Below are positions 1 to 5,703 of a stretch of DNA of 5,897 nucleotides, one piece after another. Source of the stretch: Bacteroidota bacterium (GTDB taxonomy: Bacteria; Bacteroidota; Bacteroidia; Chitinophagales; Chitinophagaceae); assembly GCA_023429365.1 (NCBI GenBank), contig JAEYVW010000199.1:1-5897 (forward strand), written 5' to 3'. A program made the translations under genes and the position numbers. Each line of letters starts with the position of its first letter. Position 1 is the stretch's first letter. The notes below the pieces were generated by a model that saw nothing but the letters and a program-made list of their open reading frames with translations, was not told the origin of the DNA and did not search any database.

Positions 1-96
1 GTTGACTGGCAGGATGGACTGAATAATCGCGGCTTTACGTTTAATAATCCCAATGCAAGTACCACCTGCGGCTGCGGTACCAGTTTTGCCGTGTAA
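1..96 (+). CDS. HesB/IscA-type iron-sulfur cluster assembly protein, 3' end only
   Basis: Frame 1 is open from the first base to a TAA at 94-96 and gives 31 residues beginning [12 protein letters not shown] and ending [16 protein letters not shown]. The GF-x-(F/I)-x-NPNA-x-x-x-CGCG-x-SF ending is the C-terminal signature of the HesB/IscA/SufA/ErpA A-type carrier family. These small cytoplasmic proteins hold a nascent Fe-S cluster on conserved cysteines and pass it to apo-proteins. Two of the three family cysteines are visible, in CGCG (fragment residues 23 and 25); the third would lie upstream, outside the window. The C-terminus is intact, with the usual short tail after SF. The start, full length and promoter are not visible. 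The fragment cannot separate SufA, IscA and ErpA, so no symbol is given. The gene converges on secDF across a strong hairpin at 138-178. Confidence 0.9.
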   Translation, partial: VDWQDGLNNRGFTFNNPNASTTCGCGTSFAV

Positions 97-137
97 TTAT
101 TGCAGGATTTACATAATCTCTCTTTATCACCTTACTG

Positions 138-178
138 AAAATAGAAAAGCTGCCTTTAACGGACAGCTTTTCTATTTT
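138..178. terminator. Bidirectional intrinsic terminator between the iscA-like gene and secDF
   Basis: A perfect 15-bp stem (AAAATAGAAAAGCTG at 138-152 pairs with 164-178) encloses an 11-nt loop. The outer stem is A-rich on the left and T-rich on the right, so either strand ends the hairpin in a T-rich run. It starts 42 bp after the stop of the + strand iscA-like gene and lies 15 bp beyond the secDF stop on the - strand. That is the right place to end both convergent transcripts. The structure is seen directly; shared termination is inferred. Confidence 0.85.
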
Positions 179-193
179 ATTCAAATCGGGTTT

Positions 194-3100
194 TTAGCTT
201 TTTACGGTCTCTGGCTTTATCGCTGGCTTGGTATCCGGCTGTGTTTTTGCCACTTTAGATTTGCCGGTACCCAGATCCAACAGGATGGGTGCCGCTACGA
301 ATACGGAAGAGTAGATACCGGTAACAACACCGATCAGCATTGCGAAAGCAAAGCCTCTTGTCACTTCACCGCCCACCAGGAACAGGATCAGGATCGTCAG
401 GAATACCGTGAGCGATGTCATGATCGTACGGCTCAGGGTTTCATTGATCGCACGGTTGATAGTCTGTGCGAGTGGTGCCGATGGGTACAGCCTGCGGTCT
501 TCCCGTATACGGTCAAAGATTACCACGGTATCGATCATCGAGAAACCGATCACCGTGAGGATGGCCGCGATAAAATGCTGGTCGATCTCGAGCGGGAAAG
601 GAACGATGCTTTTTGCAAAAGAGAAAACGATCAGTGTTACCAATACGTCGTGCATCAGGGCTACGATCGTTCCTAAAGAATATCTCCAGTCGCGGAAGCG
701 GATAAAGATATAAAGGAAGATCACGAACAAAGCGAATACGGTCGCTTTCACGGCGCCTTTTTTCAGGTCATCAGAAATTGTGGGCAATACTTTTTTAGAA
801 CCGATCTTACCCACAGCTGTTGGGTTTTCATCGGCGGTCGTAAACTTGTCAAAAGTATATCCAGCCGGCAGGTAAGATTTGAGACCTTCAAACAATTTGT
901 ACTCCACTAATGAATCCGTTTCAGGTCTTGTATCCCTGATCAGGTAAGCTGTAGTGATATCCAATGTGCTGGTACCACCCACAGTTTTGATGACCGGGTG
1001 TTCATTTTCAAAAGCAACTGTCAGCTCTTCCCTGATCTTTTCTACATCCTTACTGATATTTTTATCAAACCTTACGGTGTAACTACGTCCACCATCGAAT
1101 TCCACACCATAATCAAAGCCGTTAATGAAGGCGGCAATACCCAAGGCCAAAACGACGAAGGAAATGGCGTAGGCGGTTTTGCGAAACTCAACAAACTTGT
1201 ATTTGGCATGCTGGAAGATCCTGCGGGATACGCTGGTAAAGTATTTCAGCTGCTTGCCTTTGCGGGTGAATATATCAGTTACCCAGCGACTCACGAGGAT
1301 ACCGCAGAACAGAGACAACAACAGACCGAGGATCTGTGTGGTAGCAAAACCTTTTACCGGACCCAGTCCAAAATAAAACAGGATGATAGCGGTAAGCAGG
1401 GTAGTGATGTGACCATCCAGAACTGGTGGTAATGAGCGATGGTAACCATCATTCACAGCCGTGATATAACTTTTACCTCTTGCCAGCTCTTCTTTGATAC
1501 GTTCATAGATCAACACGTTTGTATCAACGGCCATACCGATCGTAAGTACCAGGCCCGCGATACCAGGTGCCGTAAGTGTTGCTCCAAGTCCTGCCAGTAT
1601 ACCTACTGTAAAAAGCAGGTTGAGTACCAGGGCCACATTGGCCACCCATCCGCCGGTATTATAATACACCAGCATCAGGATAAAGATGACGATAAAGGAA
1701 AGACCAAATGATAACAAACCACCTTTGATCGCCTCGGCTCCGAGGGTAGGACCAACAGTTTGTTCCTGAACGATCTTCGCAGGTGCGGGCAGTTTACCGA
1801 TCTTAAGCATATTGGCAAGATCCTCGGCTTCCTCTACTGTGAAGCCACCGGAGATCTGGGAAGTGCCTCCATCGATCACACCGTTTACGTGTGGTGCAGA
1901 ATATACGATGTTATCGAGTACGATAGCAATGGGTTTGCCAACGTTTTCACCAGTCATCTTCGCCCAGGCTTTGGTACCTGTGCTGGTCATGACCATGTTT
2001 ACTTCAGGACGACCATTCTGATCAAAGTCGTGGTTGGCATTTGCCACCGCATCACCTTCGATCTTCGCTTTATCGCGGCCAAAAGTTTTTATCGCATATA
2101 ATGGAACGAAGTCTGCTACTTTATTTCCAGTGGTACGTTCGGGCTTTCCATACATCCATACCATTTGTGCAGGGAAGGATGAACGAATGGCCGGTGTTTC
2201 AAGATATTCTCTCACCTGCGCTGTATCGCGGATTGCTACATAACCGATAGCAGCCGGGAAACGAACTTTACCAGCGTCCTGGTAACCCTGCGTAAATTGG
2301 ATAAATCCATATAAATGTTTGCGAGCCTCGGCGGCATCATCCACCGCAGCCGTGGTTGTGCTGCTGGTATCGTCGCCGTCGAGTTTAGCCAGGCCGGACT
2401 CGGTTTGGGATGTATCAGTCGAGCTGCCTGCCTGCTGACTGGTTGTATCGACGGCTTTCAGCGCGGTGTCAGCCTTTGCTTTTCCACCCATCATGGTATA
2501 AAAAATACCATCTGCTTTAGTGATAGATGAAGTGAGTTCAGCAATGTTAAATACTTCCCAGAACTGCAGGTTAGCTGAGGACTGAAGAAGTTTTCTTACA
2601 CGCTCTTTATCCTGTATACCGGGAAGTTCAACCGAAATAATTCCTTTTTCAGGATCGGGGTTGATATTGGGTTGCGCGACACCAAACTGGTCGATACGTG
2701 TATTCAGGATACGGAATGTATTATCGAATGCGTCTCTTGCAAAACCATCCAAAACGCCGATCACTTTGTTATCACTATCGCCAACCTTGATCTGGTCTTT
2801 GTTGGCTGCTGCAAACAGGCCGGATAATTTATTATTGCCAGCCAGTTTCTGGTATTCTTCTGCAAACAAACGAACGAAGTTAGCATCGCTATTCGCTTTG
2901 CGGACATTGGCGTTATCCAACGCTTTTAAGAAGTTTGGATCTTTCGAATTGTTGGCCAGGGTTTTTAATAGTCCGGTCATTTCCACCTCAAGCGTCACGT
3001 TCATCCCGCCCTGTAGGTCGAGACCGAGGTTCAACTCCTGTTCTTTTGCTTTCTGGTAACTCATAGCACCGGTTGGACCGTAGGTTACGGTTACATCCTT

Positions 3101-3349
3101 TGTGCTGTCAAGCAGTTTTCTCAAGCGCTCCGCTTTTATATTTTCCAGGTATTCCTGGTACACTGCCTGTGAATCCTTATCGGCGGGGAATTTTTCTGCC
3201 GCGCTGGGGTAGTTGACTTTCACAAAGCTTTCAGCACGTGCTTCCATCTTTTTTTCGTGGCCGCGAACAAACCAGGTAAAAGAAAGCTGGTAAACCGAGT
3301 AGATGATCAAAAGAATAGTAAAGAAGCGAACCAAACCTTTAAGTTGCAT
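194..3349 (-). CDS. secDF: Protein translocase subunit SecDF (SecD-SecF fusion)
   Basis: A 1051-residue inner-membrane protein that works with SecYEG and uses the proton-motive force to help pull exported proteins across the membrane. Membrane segment 1 is at about 7-28. A large periplasmic SecD region follows, with LNLGLDLQGG at 106-115, RILNTRIDQFGV at 213-224 and the SAPHVNG/GGFTVEEA block at 484-508. SecD membrane segments 2-6 lie at about 545-690 and include AVDTNVLIYERIKEEL. The SecF half starts near 725, with DYGVEFDGG at 746-754 and five further segments between 866 and 1024, giving about 12 in total. D609 and D940 match the conserved membrane aspartates, and R974 in TLSRTIMTS probably matches the functional arginine of the family. 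Residues 301-344 are a Ser/Thr/Asp/Ala-rich low-complexity stretch. Two motif variants are noted under findings. The ATG at 3349 directly precedes a typical N-terminus (MQLKGLVRFFTILLIIYS); no clear Shine-Dalgarno is seen. The gene is monocistronic in this window and complete. Confidence 0.97.
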   Translation of the reverse strand: MQLKGLVRFFTILLIIYSVYQLSFTWFVRGHEKKMEARAESFVKVNYPSAAEKFPADKDSQAVYQEYLENIKAERLRKLLDSTKDVTVTYGPTGAMSYQKAKEQELNLGLDLQGGMNVTLEVEMTGLLKTLANNSKDPNFLKALDNANVRKANSDANFVRLFAEEYQKLAGNNKLSGLFAAANKDQIKVGDSDNKVIGVLDGFARDAFDNTFRILNTRIDQFGVAQPNINPDPEKGIISVELPGIQDKERVRKLLQSSANLQFWEVFNIAELTSSITKADGIFYTMMGGKAKADTALKAVDTTSQQAGSSTDTSQTESGLAKLDGDDTSSTTTAAVDDAAEARKHLYGFIQFTQGYQDAGKVRFPAAIGYVAIRDTAQVREYLETPAIRSSFPAQMVWMYGKPERTTGNKVADFVPLYAIKTFGRDKAKIEGDAVANANHDFDQNGRPEVNMVMTSTGTKAWAKMTGENVGKPIAIVLDNIVYSAPHVNGVIDGGTSQISGGFTVEEAEDLANMLKIGKLPAPAKIVQEQTVGPTLGAEAIKGGLLSFGLSFIVIFILMLVYYNTGGWVANVALVLNLLFTVGILAGLGATLTAPGIAGLVLTIGMAVDTNVLIYERIKEELARGKSYITAVNDGYHRSLPPVLDGHITTLLTAIILFYFGLGPVKGFATTQILGLLLSLFCGILVSRWVTDIFTRKGKQLKYFTSVSRRIFQHAKYKFVEFRKTAYAISFVVLALGIAAFINGFDYGVEFDGGRSYTVRFDKNISKDVEKIREELTVAFENEHPVIKTVGGTSTLDITTAYLIRDTRPETDSLVEYKLFEGLKSYLPAGYTFDKFTTADENPTAVGKIGSKKVLPTISDDLKKGAVKATVFALFVIFLYIFIRFRDWRYSLGTIVALMHDVLVTLIVFSFAKSIVPFPLEIDQHFIAAILTVIGFSMIDTVVIFDRIREDRRLYPSAPLAQTINRAINETLSRTIMTSLTVFLTILILFLVGGEVTRGFAFAMLIGVVTGIYSSVFVAAPILLDLGTGKSKVAKTQPDTKPAIKPETVKS

Positions 3350-3435
3350 ACGTTTTGGATATTTACAATTATAGTCTTTCTACAGATATGTGTCGGGCAT
3401 TCCGGGCAAGACTTTACTAAATTTTTTAAGGACGG

Positions 3436-3443
3436 CAAAGATA
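3436..3443 (-). promoter_or_regulatory. Candidate secDF promoter, -7 box TATCTTTG
   Basis: Read on the - strand this is TATCTTTG followed by CCGTCC, a match to the Bacteroidota primary-sigma -7 consensus TAnnTTTG. It lies about 87 bp upstream of the secDF start and would give a leader of roughly 80 nt. A -33 TTTG element at the usual 19-21 bp spacing is not clear: the nearest TTG on the - strand (3461-3459) is only 15 bp away. The call rests on the -7 match and position. Confidence 0.5.
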
Positions 3444-3674
3444 GGGCTTTCAAGTATACAATGAAAGAGGGGGTAACACTCTTTTTAAGGTGGTTTTTCC
3501 TGATTCAGAACGCTTTACAAACTATAAAAAAAGAAATACACCGGTTTGTGCCCAAATCCTAGCGTGTCGGCCTTAAAACGCAGGCGGGGATGGTTTATTT
3601 TCTTTATGGCCAAGTCTGCCGGCAAAATTCTGTTTCCTAATCTCCGATTACTTATATCGAGTCATTCTATTCCA

Positions 3675-3682
3675 TAAATTTG
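3675..3682 (+). promoter_or_regulatory. Candidate aminotransferase promoter, -7 box TAAATTTG
   Basis: TAAATTTG followed by CCCC matches the Bacteroidota -7 consensus TAnnTTTG. It sits 50 bp upstream of the ATG at 3733 and would give a leader of about 44 nt. No good -33 TTTG is visible at the expected spacing, as the region near 3648-3655 reads TTACTTAT. The leader before the ATG (TTAAACCATTCAACC) has no Shine-Dalgarno, which is common in this phylum. Confidence 0.5.
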
Positions 3683-3732
3683 CCCCGCTTGCCAAAAAAA
3701 GATTCCCGTTTTATTTCTTAAACCATTCAACC

Positions 3733-4923
3733 ATGCAGTTATCATCGCTATTAGATCGCTTTAATGAACCGGAAACACTTAAGATGGCAAAGTTGGGCCG
3801 GGAACTTCGGGCCAGCGGCGCCGATGTTATTGACCTTAGCCTGGGGGAACCAGATTTTGATACGCCCCAGCATATTAAGGATGCAGCCATAAAAGCAATT
3901 AATGATAACTGGAGCCATTATACTCCGGTACCCGGTTTTTTGGATCTGCGGGAAGCGGTTTGTACAAAATTGAAGCGCGATAATAATCTCGATTATAAGC
4001 CAACAAACATTGTTACATCGACCGGTGCGAAACAAAGCCTGGCCAATGTGTTGCTGGCGCTGGTCGACGACAATGATGAAGTGGTGATCCCAACGCCTTA
4101 TTGGGTTACCTATTCTGAACTGGTGAAAATAGCCAGGGGAAAAGTGGTGGAAGTGCGCACCTCGCTGGAAAGCGGTTTCAAGATATCTCCCGAACAACTG
4201 GAGTCAGCTATCACCAGCAGGACGAAAGTGTTTATGTTCTCTTCACCGTGTAATCCTTCAGGTGCGGTGTATAGCAAAGCTGAACTGGAAGCATTGGCTA
4301 ATGTTTTCCGGAAGCATCCGCATGTGTTTATCCTGGCAGATGAGATTTACGAGTATATCAACTTCGTAGGCAAGCATGAAAGCATCGCCCAGTTTCCTGA
4401 TCTAAAAGATCGGGTGATCATCGTAAATGGTTTGAGTAAAGGATTTGCCATGACCGGCTGGCGGCTTGGTTATATTGCCGCTCATGAAGAGATTGCAAAG
4501 GCCTGTGAAAAAATCCAGGGACAGTTTACCAGCGCGACATGTTCGATCACCCAAAAAGCAGCCGTTACTGCTTTGACAACTGACCTCAGGCCTTCTTTGG
4601 AAATGACCAAAGAATTTACGCGTCGTAAGAATCGCGTGATGGAATTGGTAAAAGATATACCTGGCGTAATATGCTCCGAGCCCGATGGCGCGTTTTATAT
4701 CTTCCCGGATATGAGTTATTATTTTGGAAAATCGGATGGACAAGCAACGATTAAGAATGCCGCTGATCTTTCGATGTACCTGCTCAATACGGCGCATGTT
4801 TCATCGGTGATGGGGGACGCATTTGGCGAACCCAGGTGTGTGCGTTTTTCGTTTGCGAATAGCCTGCCCAATATTGAGAGGGCGTGGGTGCGGATTAAAG
4901 AAGCACTGGCTAAACTAAAGTAA
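3733..4923 (+). CDS. PLP-dependent class I aminotransferase, aspartate aminotransferase type
   Basis: A complete 396-residue cytoplasmic fold-type I enzyme, the usual length for its family. It moves an amino group between an amino acid, probably aspartate, and a 2-oxo acid using pyridoxal phosphate. Visible landmarks: SLGEPDFDTP near 36-45, STGAKQSL at 96-103 (phosphate-binding region), PTPYWVTY with W124, SPCNPSG with N174, LADEIYEYI with D203 and Y206, and LSKGFAMTGWRLGY, where K236 is the Schiff-base lysine and R244 a phosphate ligand. EPDGAFYIFPD is at 316-326. R371 in CVRFSFA matches the arginine that binds the substrate alpha-carboxylate. All expected catalytic residues are present. The ATG at 3733 fits the family N-terminus (LDRFNEPETLKMAKLGREL). 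Relatives in this subgroup can also use prephenate or other acceptors, so the exact substrate is open and no symbol is assigned. It is divergent from secDF, convergent with coaE, and has no operon partner here. Confidence 0.93.
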   Translation: MQLSSLLDRFNEPETLKMAKLGRELRASGADVIDLSLGEPDFDTPQHIKDAAIKAINDNWSHYTPVPGFLDLREAVCTKLKRDNNLDYKPTNIVTSTGAKQSLANVLLALVDDNDEVVIPTPYWVTYSELVKIARGKVVEVRTSLESGFKISPEQLESAITSRTKVFMFSSPCNPSGAVYSKAELEALANVFRKHPHVFILADEIYEYINFVGKHESIAQFPDLKDRVIIVNGLSKGFAMTGWRLGYIAAHEEIAKACEKIQGQFTSATCSITQKAAVTALTTDLRPSLEMTKEFTRRKNRVMELVKDIPGVICSEPDGAFYIFPDMSYYFGKSDGQATIKNAADLSMYLLNTAHVSSVMGDAFGEPRCVRFSFANSLPNIERAWVRIKEALAKLK

Positions 4924-4953
4924 TTTTTTTGCGGGTGTGACTGTAATTTTTGG

Positions 4954-5085
4954 GCCGGGAAGGCGGTAGGACGGGAAGTATTAAATTGAATGTTTACCTA
5001 GTGATGTTTTAAGCTTCTGGCCCCGACAAATATTAAGGCGAGCGGTTTTTAATAATCTTTCTCACCGTCTTCCCGCCTTACCGGC
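4954..5085. repeat. Inverted pair of a GC-rich 21-bp motif with 8-bp internal period
   Basis: The reverse complement of 4954-4974 and the forward sequence at 5065-5085 (CCGTCTTCCCGCCTTACCGGC) match at 18 of 21 positions, with 90 bp between them. Each arm is built from CGYCTNMC-like octamers in tandem and ends in CCGGC. The same motif occurs three more times in forward orientation in the 53-bp repeat near coaE. The copies at 5058 and 5571 also share the left flank TTTCTCACCG. The pair could be the ends of a small non-autonomous element, but I see no target-site duplication. Confidence 0.6.
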
Positions 5086-5098
5086 TGCACTCGGATCA

Positions 5099-5122
5099 GC
5101 ATAAACCGTCCTGACGGGACGG
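5099..5122 (-). repeat. REP-like palindrome A
   Basis: A 6-bp stem (CCGTCC at 5106-5111, GGACGG at 5117-5122) with a 5-nt loop. On the - strand the hairpin is followed by TTTATGC, the same arm that follows the palindrome at 5453-5469 on the + strand. It is the left-most member of a group of five related palindromes in this region. Confidence 0.55.
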
Positions 5123-5142
5123 ATACCTATAAAACGAAATTT

Positions 5143-5182
5143 GTTGCTACCCATAAAGCGTCCCGATGGTACGCGAAACGGG
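5143..5182. repeat. REP-like palindrome B
   Basis: GCGTCCCGATGGTACGC (5158-5174) forms a stem of 4 bp, one mismatch and 2 bp around a 3-nt loop. On the left it is preceded by TTGCTACCCATAAA, so the - strand reads hairpin then TTTATGGGTAGCAA. On the right it runs into GAAACGGGTGAAGAAG, a diverged form of the ATTTTATGGGTGAAGAAG that follows palindrome C. The element therefore seems to have matching arms on both sides. Its centre lies 122 bp before that of palindrome C. Confidence 0.55.
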
Positions 5183-5422
5183 TGAAGAAGCCACGAATTA
5201 CACGAATAACACGAATCGGAATGCGGGCAAAATATAACTTCATATTTAATAATCAATCCCGTTTTACACCGCAACTACTTTCTCCCGTGGGGAGATTTTA
5301 TGGGTGAAGAAGCCACGAATTACACGAATAACACTAATTGGAATACCTCAAAACGATGGCTCATATTTAATAATCAAACCCGTTTTACAACGCAACTACT
5401 TTCTCACGTGGGGAGATTTTAT
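5180..5422. repeat. Two ~122-bp tandem repeat units with CACGAAT array
   Basis: Unit 1 spans 5180-5301 and unit 2 spans 5302-5422 (122 and 121 bp). They are highly similar, apart from a divergent patch with a small indel at about 5217-5241 and 5339-5362. Each opens with GGGTGAAGAAGCCACGAAT and contains CACGAAT three times at exact 9-bp steps (5192, 5201, 5210; then 5314, 5323, and a CACTAAT at 5332). Both share CATATTTAATAATCAA and end with a palindrome plus GATTTTAT. A third unit appears to start at 5423 (GGGTAGAA) but diverges at once. Stop codons and the repeat structure argue against coding. Confidence 0.85.
5281..5306 (+). repeat. REP-like palindrome C
   Basis: TCTCCCGTGGGGAGA (5281-5295) is a perfect 6-bp stem with a GTG loop, followed by TTTTATGGGTGAAG. 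It closes the first ~122-bp unit. The shared arm TTTATGGG ties it to the other palindromes here, although its stem sequence differs from the CGTCCC/GGGACG type. Confidence 0.6.
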
Positions 5423-5429
5423 GGGTAGA
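5402..5429 (+). repeat. REP-like palindrome D
   Basis: TCTCACGTGGGGAGA (5402-5416) is the copy of palindrome C in the second ~122-bp unit. One stem base is changed (C to A), leaving a mismatch. It is followed by TTTTATGGGTAGAA, close to the arm seen beside palindrome B (TTTATGGGTAGCAA). Confidence 0.55.
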
Positions 5430-5452
5430 AAACCCAGACCAAAAAGACGTCC

Positions 5453-5477
5453 ACGTCCCATCGGGACGTTTTATGCA
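5453..5477 (+). repeat. REP-like palindrome E
   Basis: ACGTCCC (5453-5459) pairs with GGGACGT (5463-5469) around the loop ATC, a perfect 7-bp stem, then TTTATGCAG. It is the best-preserved stem of the group and lies 52 bp after the centre of palindrome D. With a short T stretch after the stem on the + strand it could weakly terminate transcription arriving from the aminotransferase gene, but it is about 530 bp downstream, so this is speculative. Confidence 0.6.
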
Positions 5478-5575
5478 GTATTCTATTATGTAGGTCATTC
5501 ACCGATGAAATTTCCTATACAATCGGCAGAGATTAACAACAAATCATTCGGACAACATCGGACAAACCATTTCTC

Positions 5576-5703
5576 ACCGCCTACCCGTCTCCCCGGCTAT
5601 TTACAAAGATTAATATAATATTCATCTTACCGCCTTTCCGTCTCCCCGGCTATTTCCAAAGATTAATATAATATTCATCTTACCGCCTTCCCATCTCCCC
5701 GGC
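5576..5703. repeat. 53-bp tandem repeat, two full copies and a partial third inside coaE
   Basis: Copy 1 (5576-5628) and copy 2 (5629-5681) match at 50 of 53 positions. A partial third copy (5682-5703) matches copy 2 at 20 of 22 and then diverges into ordinary coaE coding sequence. Each unit starts with the GC-rich motif ACCGCCT..CC.TCTCCCCGGC. It then continues with TATTT.CAAAG and an AT-rich imperfect dyad of 23 bp (5606-5628, 5659-5681: AAGAT-t-AATAT-a-ATATT-c-ATCTT). There are no unique spacers, so this is not a CRISPR array. The repeat forms the downstream region and the last codons of coaE. Confidence 0.9.

Larger units (their letters stand above)
3350..3732. other. Divergent intergenic region between secDF and the aminotransferase gene
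   Basis: This 383-bp stretch separates two divergently transcribed genes. I find no credible coding sequence, RNA gene or long repeat in it. It is AT-rich in parts, with T runs near 3421 and an A run near 3526 and 3694. It holds one Bacteroidota-type promoter box for each flanking gene (3436-3443 and 3675-3682). The middle part, about 3450-3640, shows nothing I can name. Confidence 0.7.
4924..5679. other. Repeat-rich intergenic region between the aminotransferase gene and coaE
   Basis: About 756 bp between two convergent genes without a credible coding sequence. A run of seven T residues (4924-4930) follows the aminotransferase stop, but I see no convincing stem before it. The rest is a patchwork: a GC-rich motif in inverted orientation (4954-4974 and 5065-5085), REP-like palindromes (about 5099-5477), two ~122-bp tandem units (5180-5422), an unremarkable stretch at 5478-5570, and a 53-bp tandem repeat (5576-5703) that runs into coaE. 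No transposase fragment is visible. The region looks like accumulated non-coding repeats, where convergent gene ends tolerate insertions. Confidence 0.75.

Noticed and set aside
53..676. 207-codon open frame on the + strand
   Set aside because: It overlaps the iscA-like 3' end, the terminator hairpin and the conserved SecF coding region on the other strand. It is a shadow of secDF.
3257..3562. 101-codon open frame on the + strand across the secDF start
   Set aside because: It overlaps the secDF N-terminus antisense and the likely secDF promoter, and has no recognisable features.
4402..4797. 131-codon antisense frame inside the aminotransferase gene
   Set aside because: The sense frame holds the catalytic lysine and other conserved motifs, so the antisense frame is a by-product of codon use.
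3733..4923. Naming the aminotransferase aspC or a dedicated prephenate aminotransferase
   Set aside because: The motifs establish a PLP class I aminotransferase of the aspartate type, but substrate choice cannot be settled from motifs alone.
4924..4930. Intrinsic terminator directly after the aminotransferase gene
   Set aside because: There is a run of seven T residues, but I could not find a convincing GC-rich stem before it.
5062..5274. 70-codon open frame on the - strand
   Set aside because: It lies across the GC-rich motif, palindromes A and B and the first tandem unit. Its composition reflects repeats, with no recognisable domain or start context.
5304..5618. 104-codon open frame on the + strand (MKKPRITRITLIG...)
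   Set aside because: It runs through the tandem units, palindromes and the 53-bp repeat. Its KPRITRIT start is just the translated 9-bp CACGAAT array. It has no domain and no promoter.
5576..5703. CRISPR array
   Set aside because: The 53-bp units are contiguous with no unique spacers, include an AT-rich segment and lack nearby cas genes.
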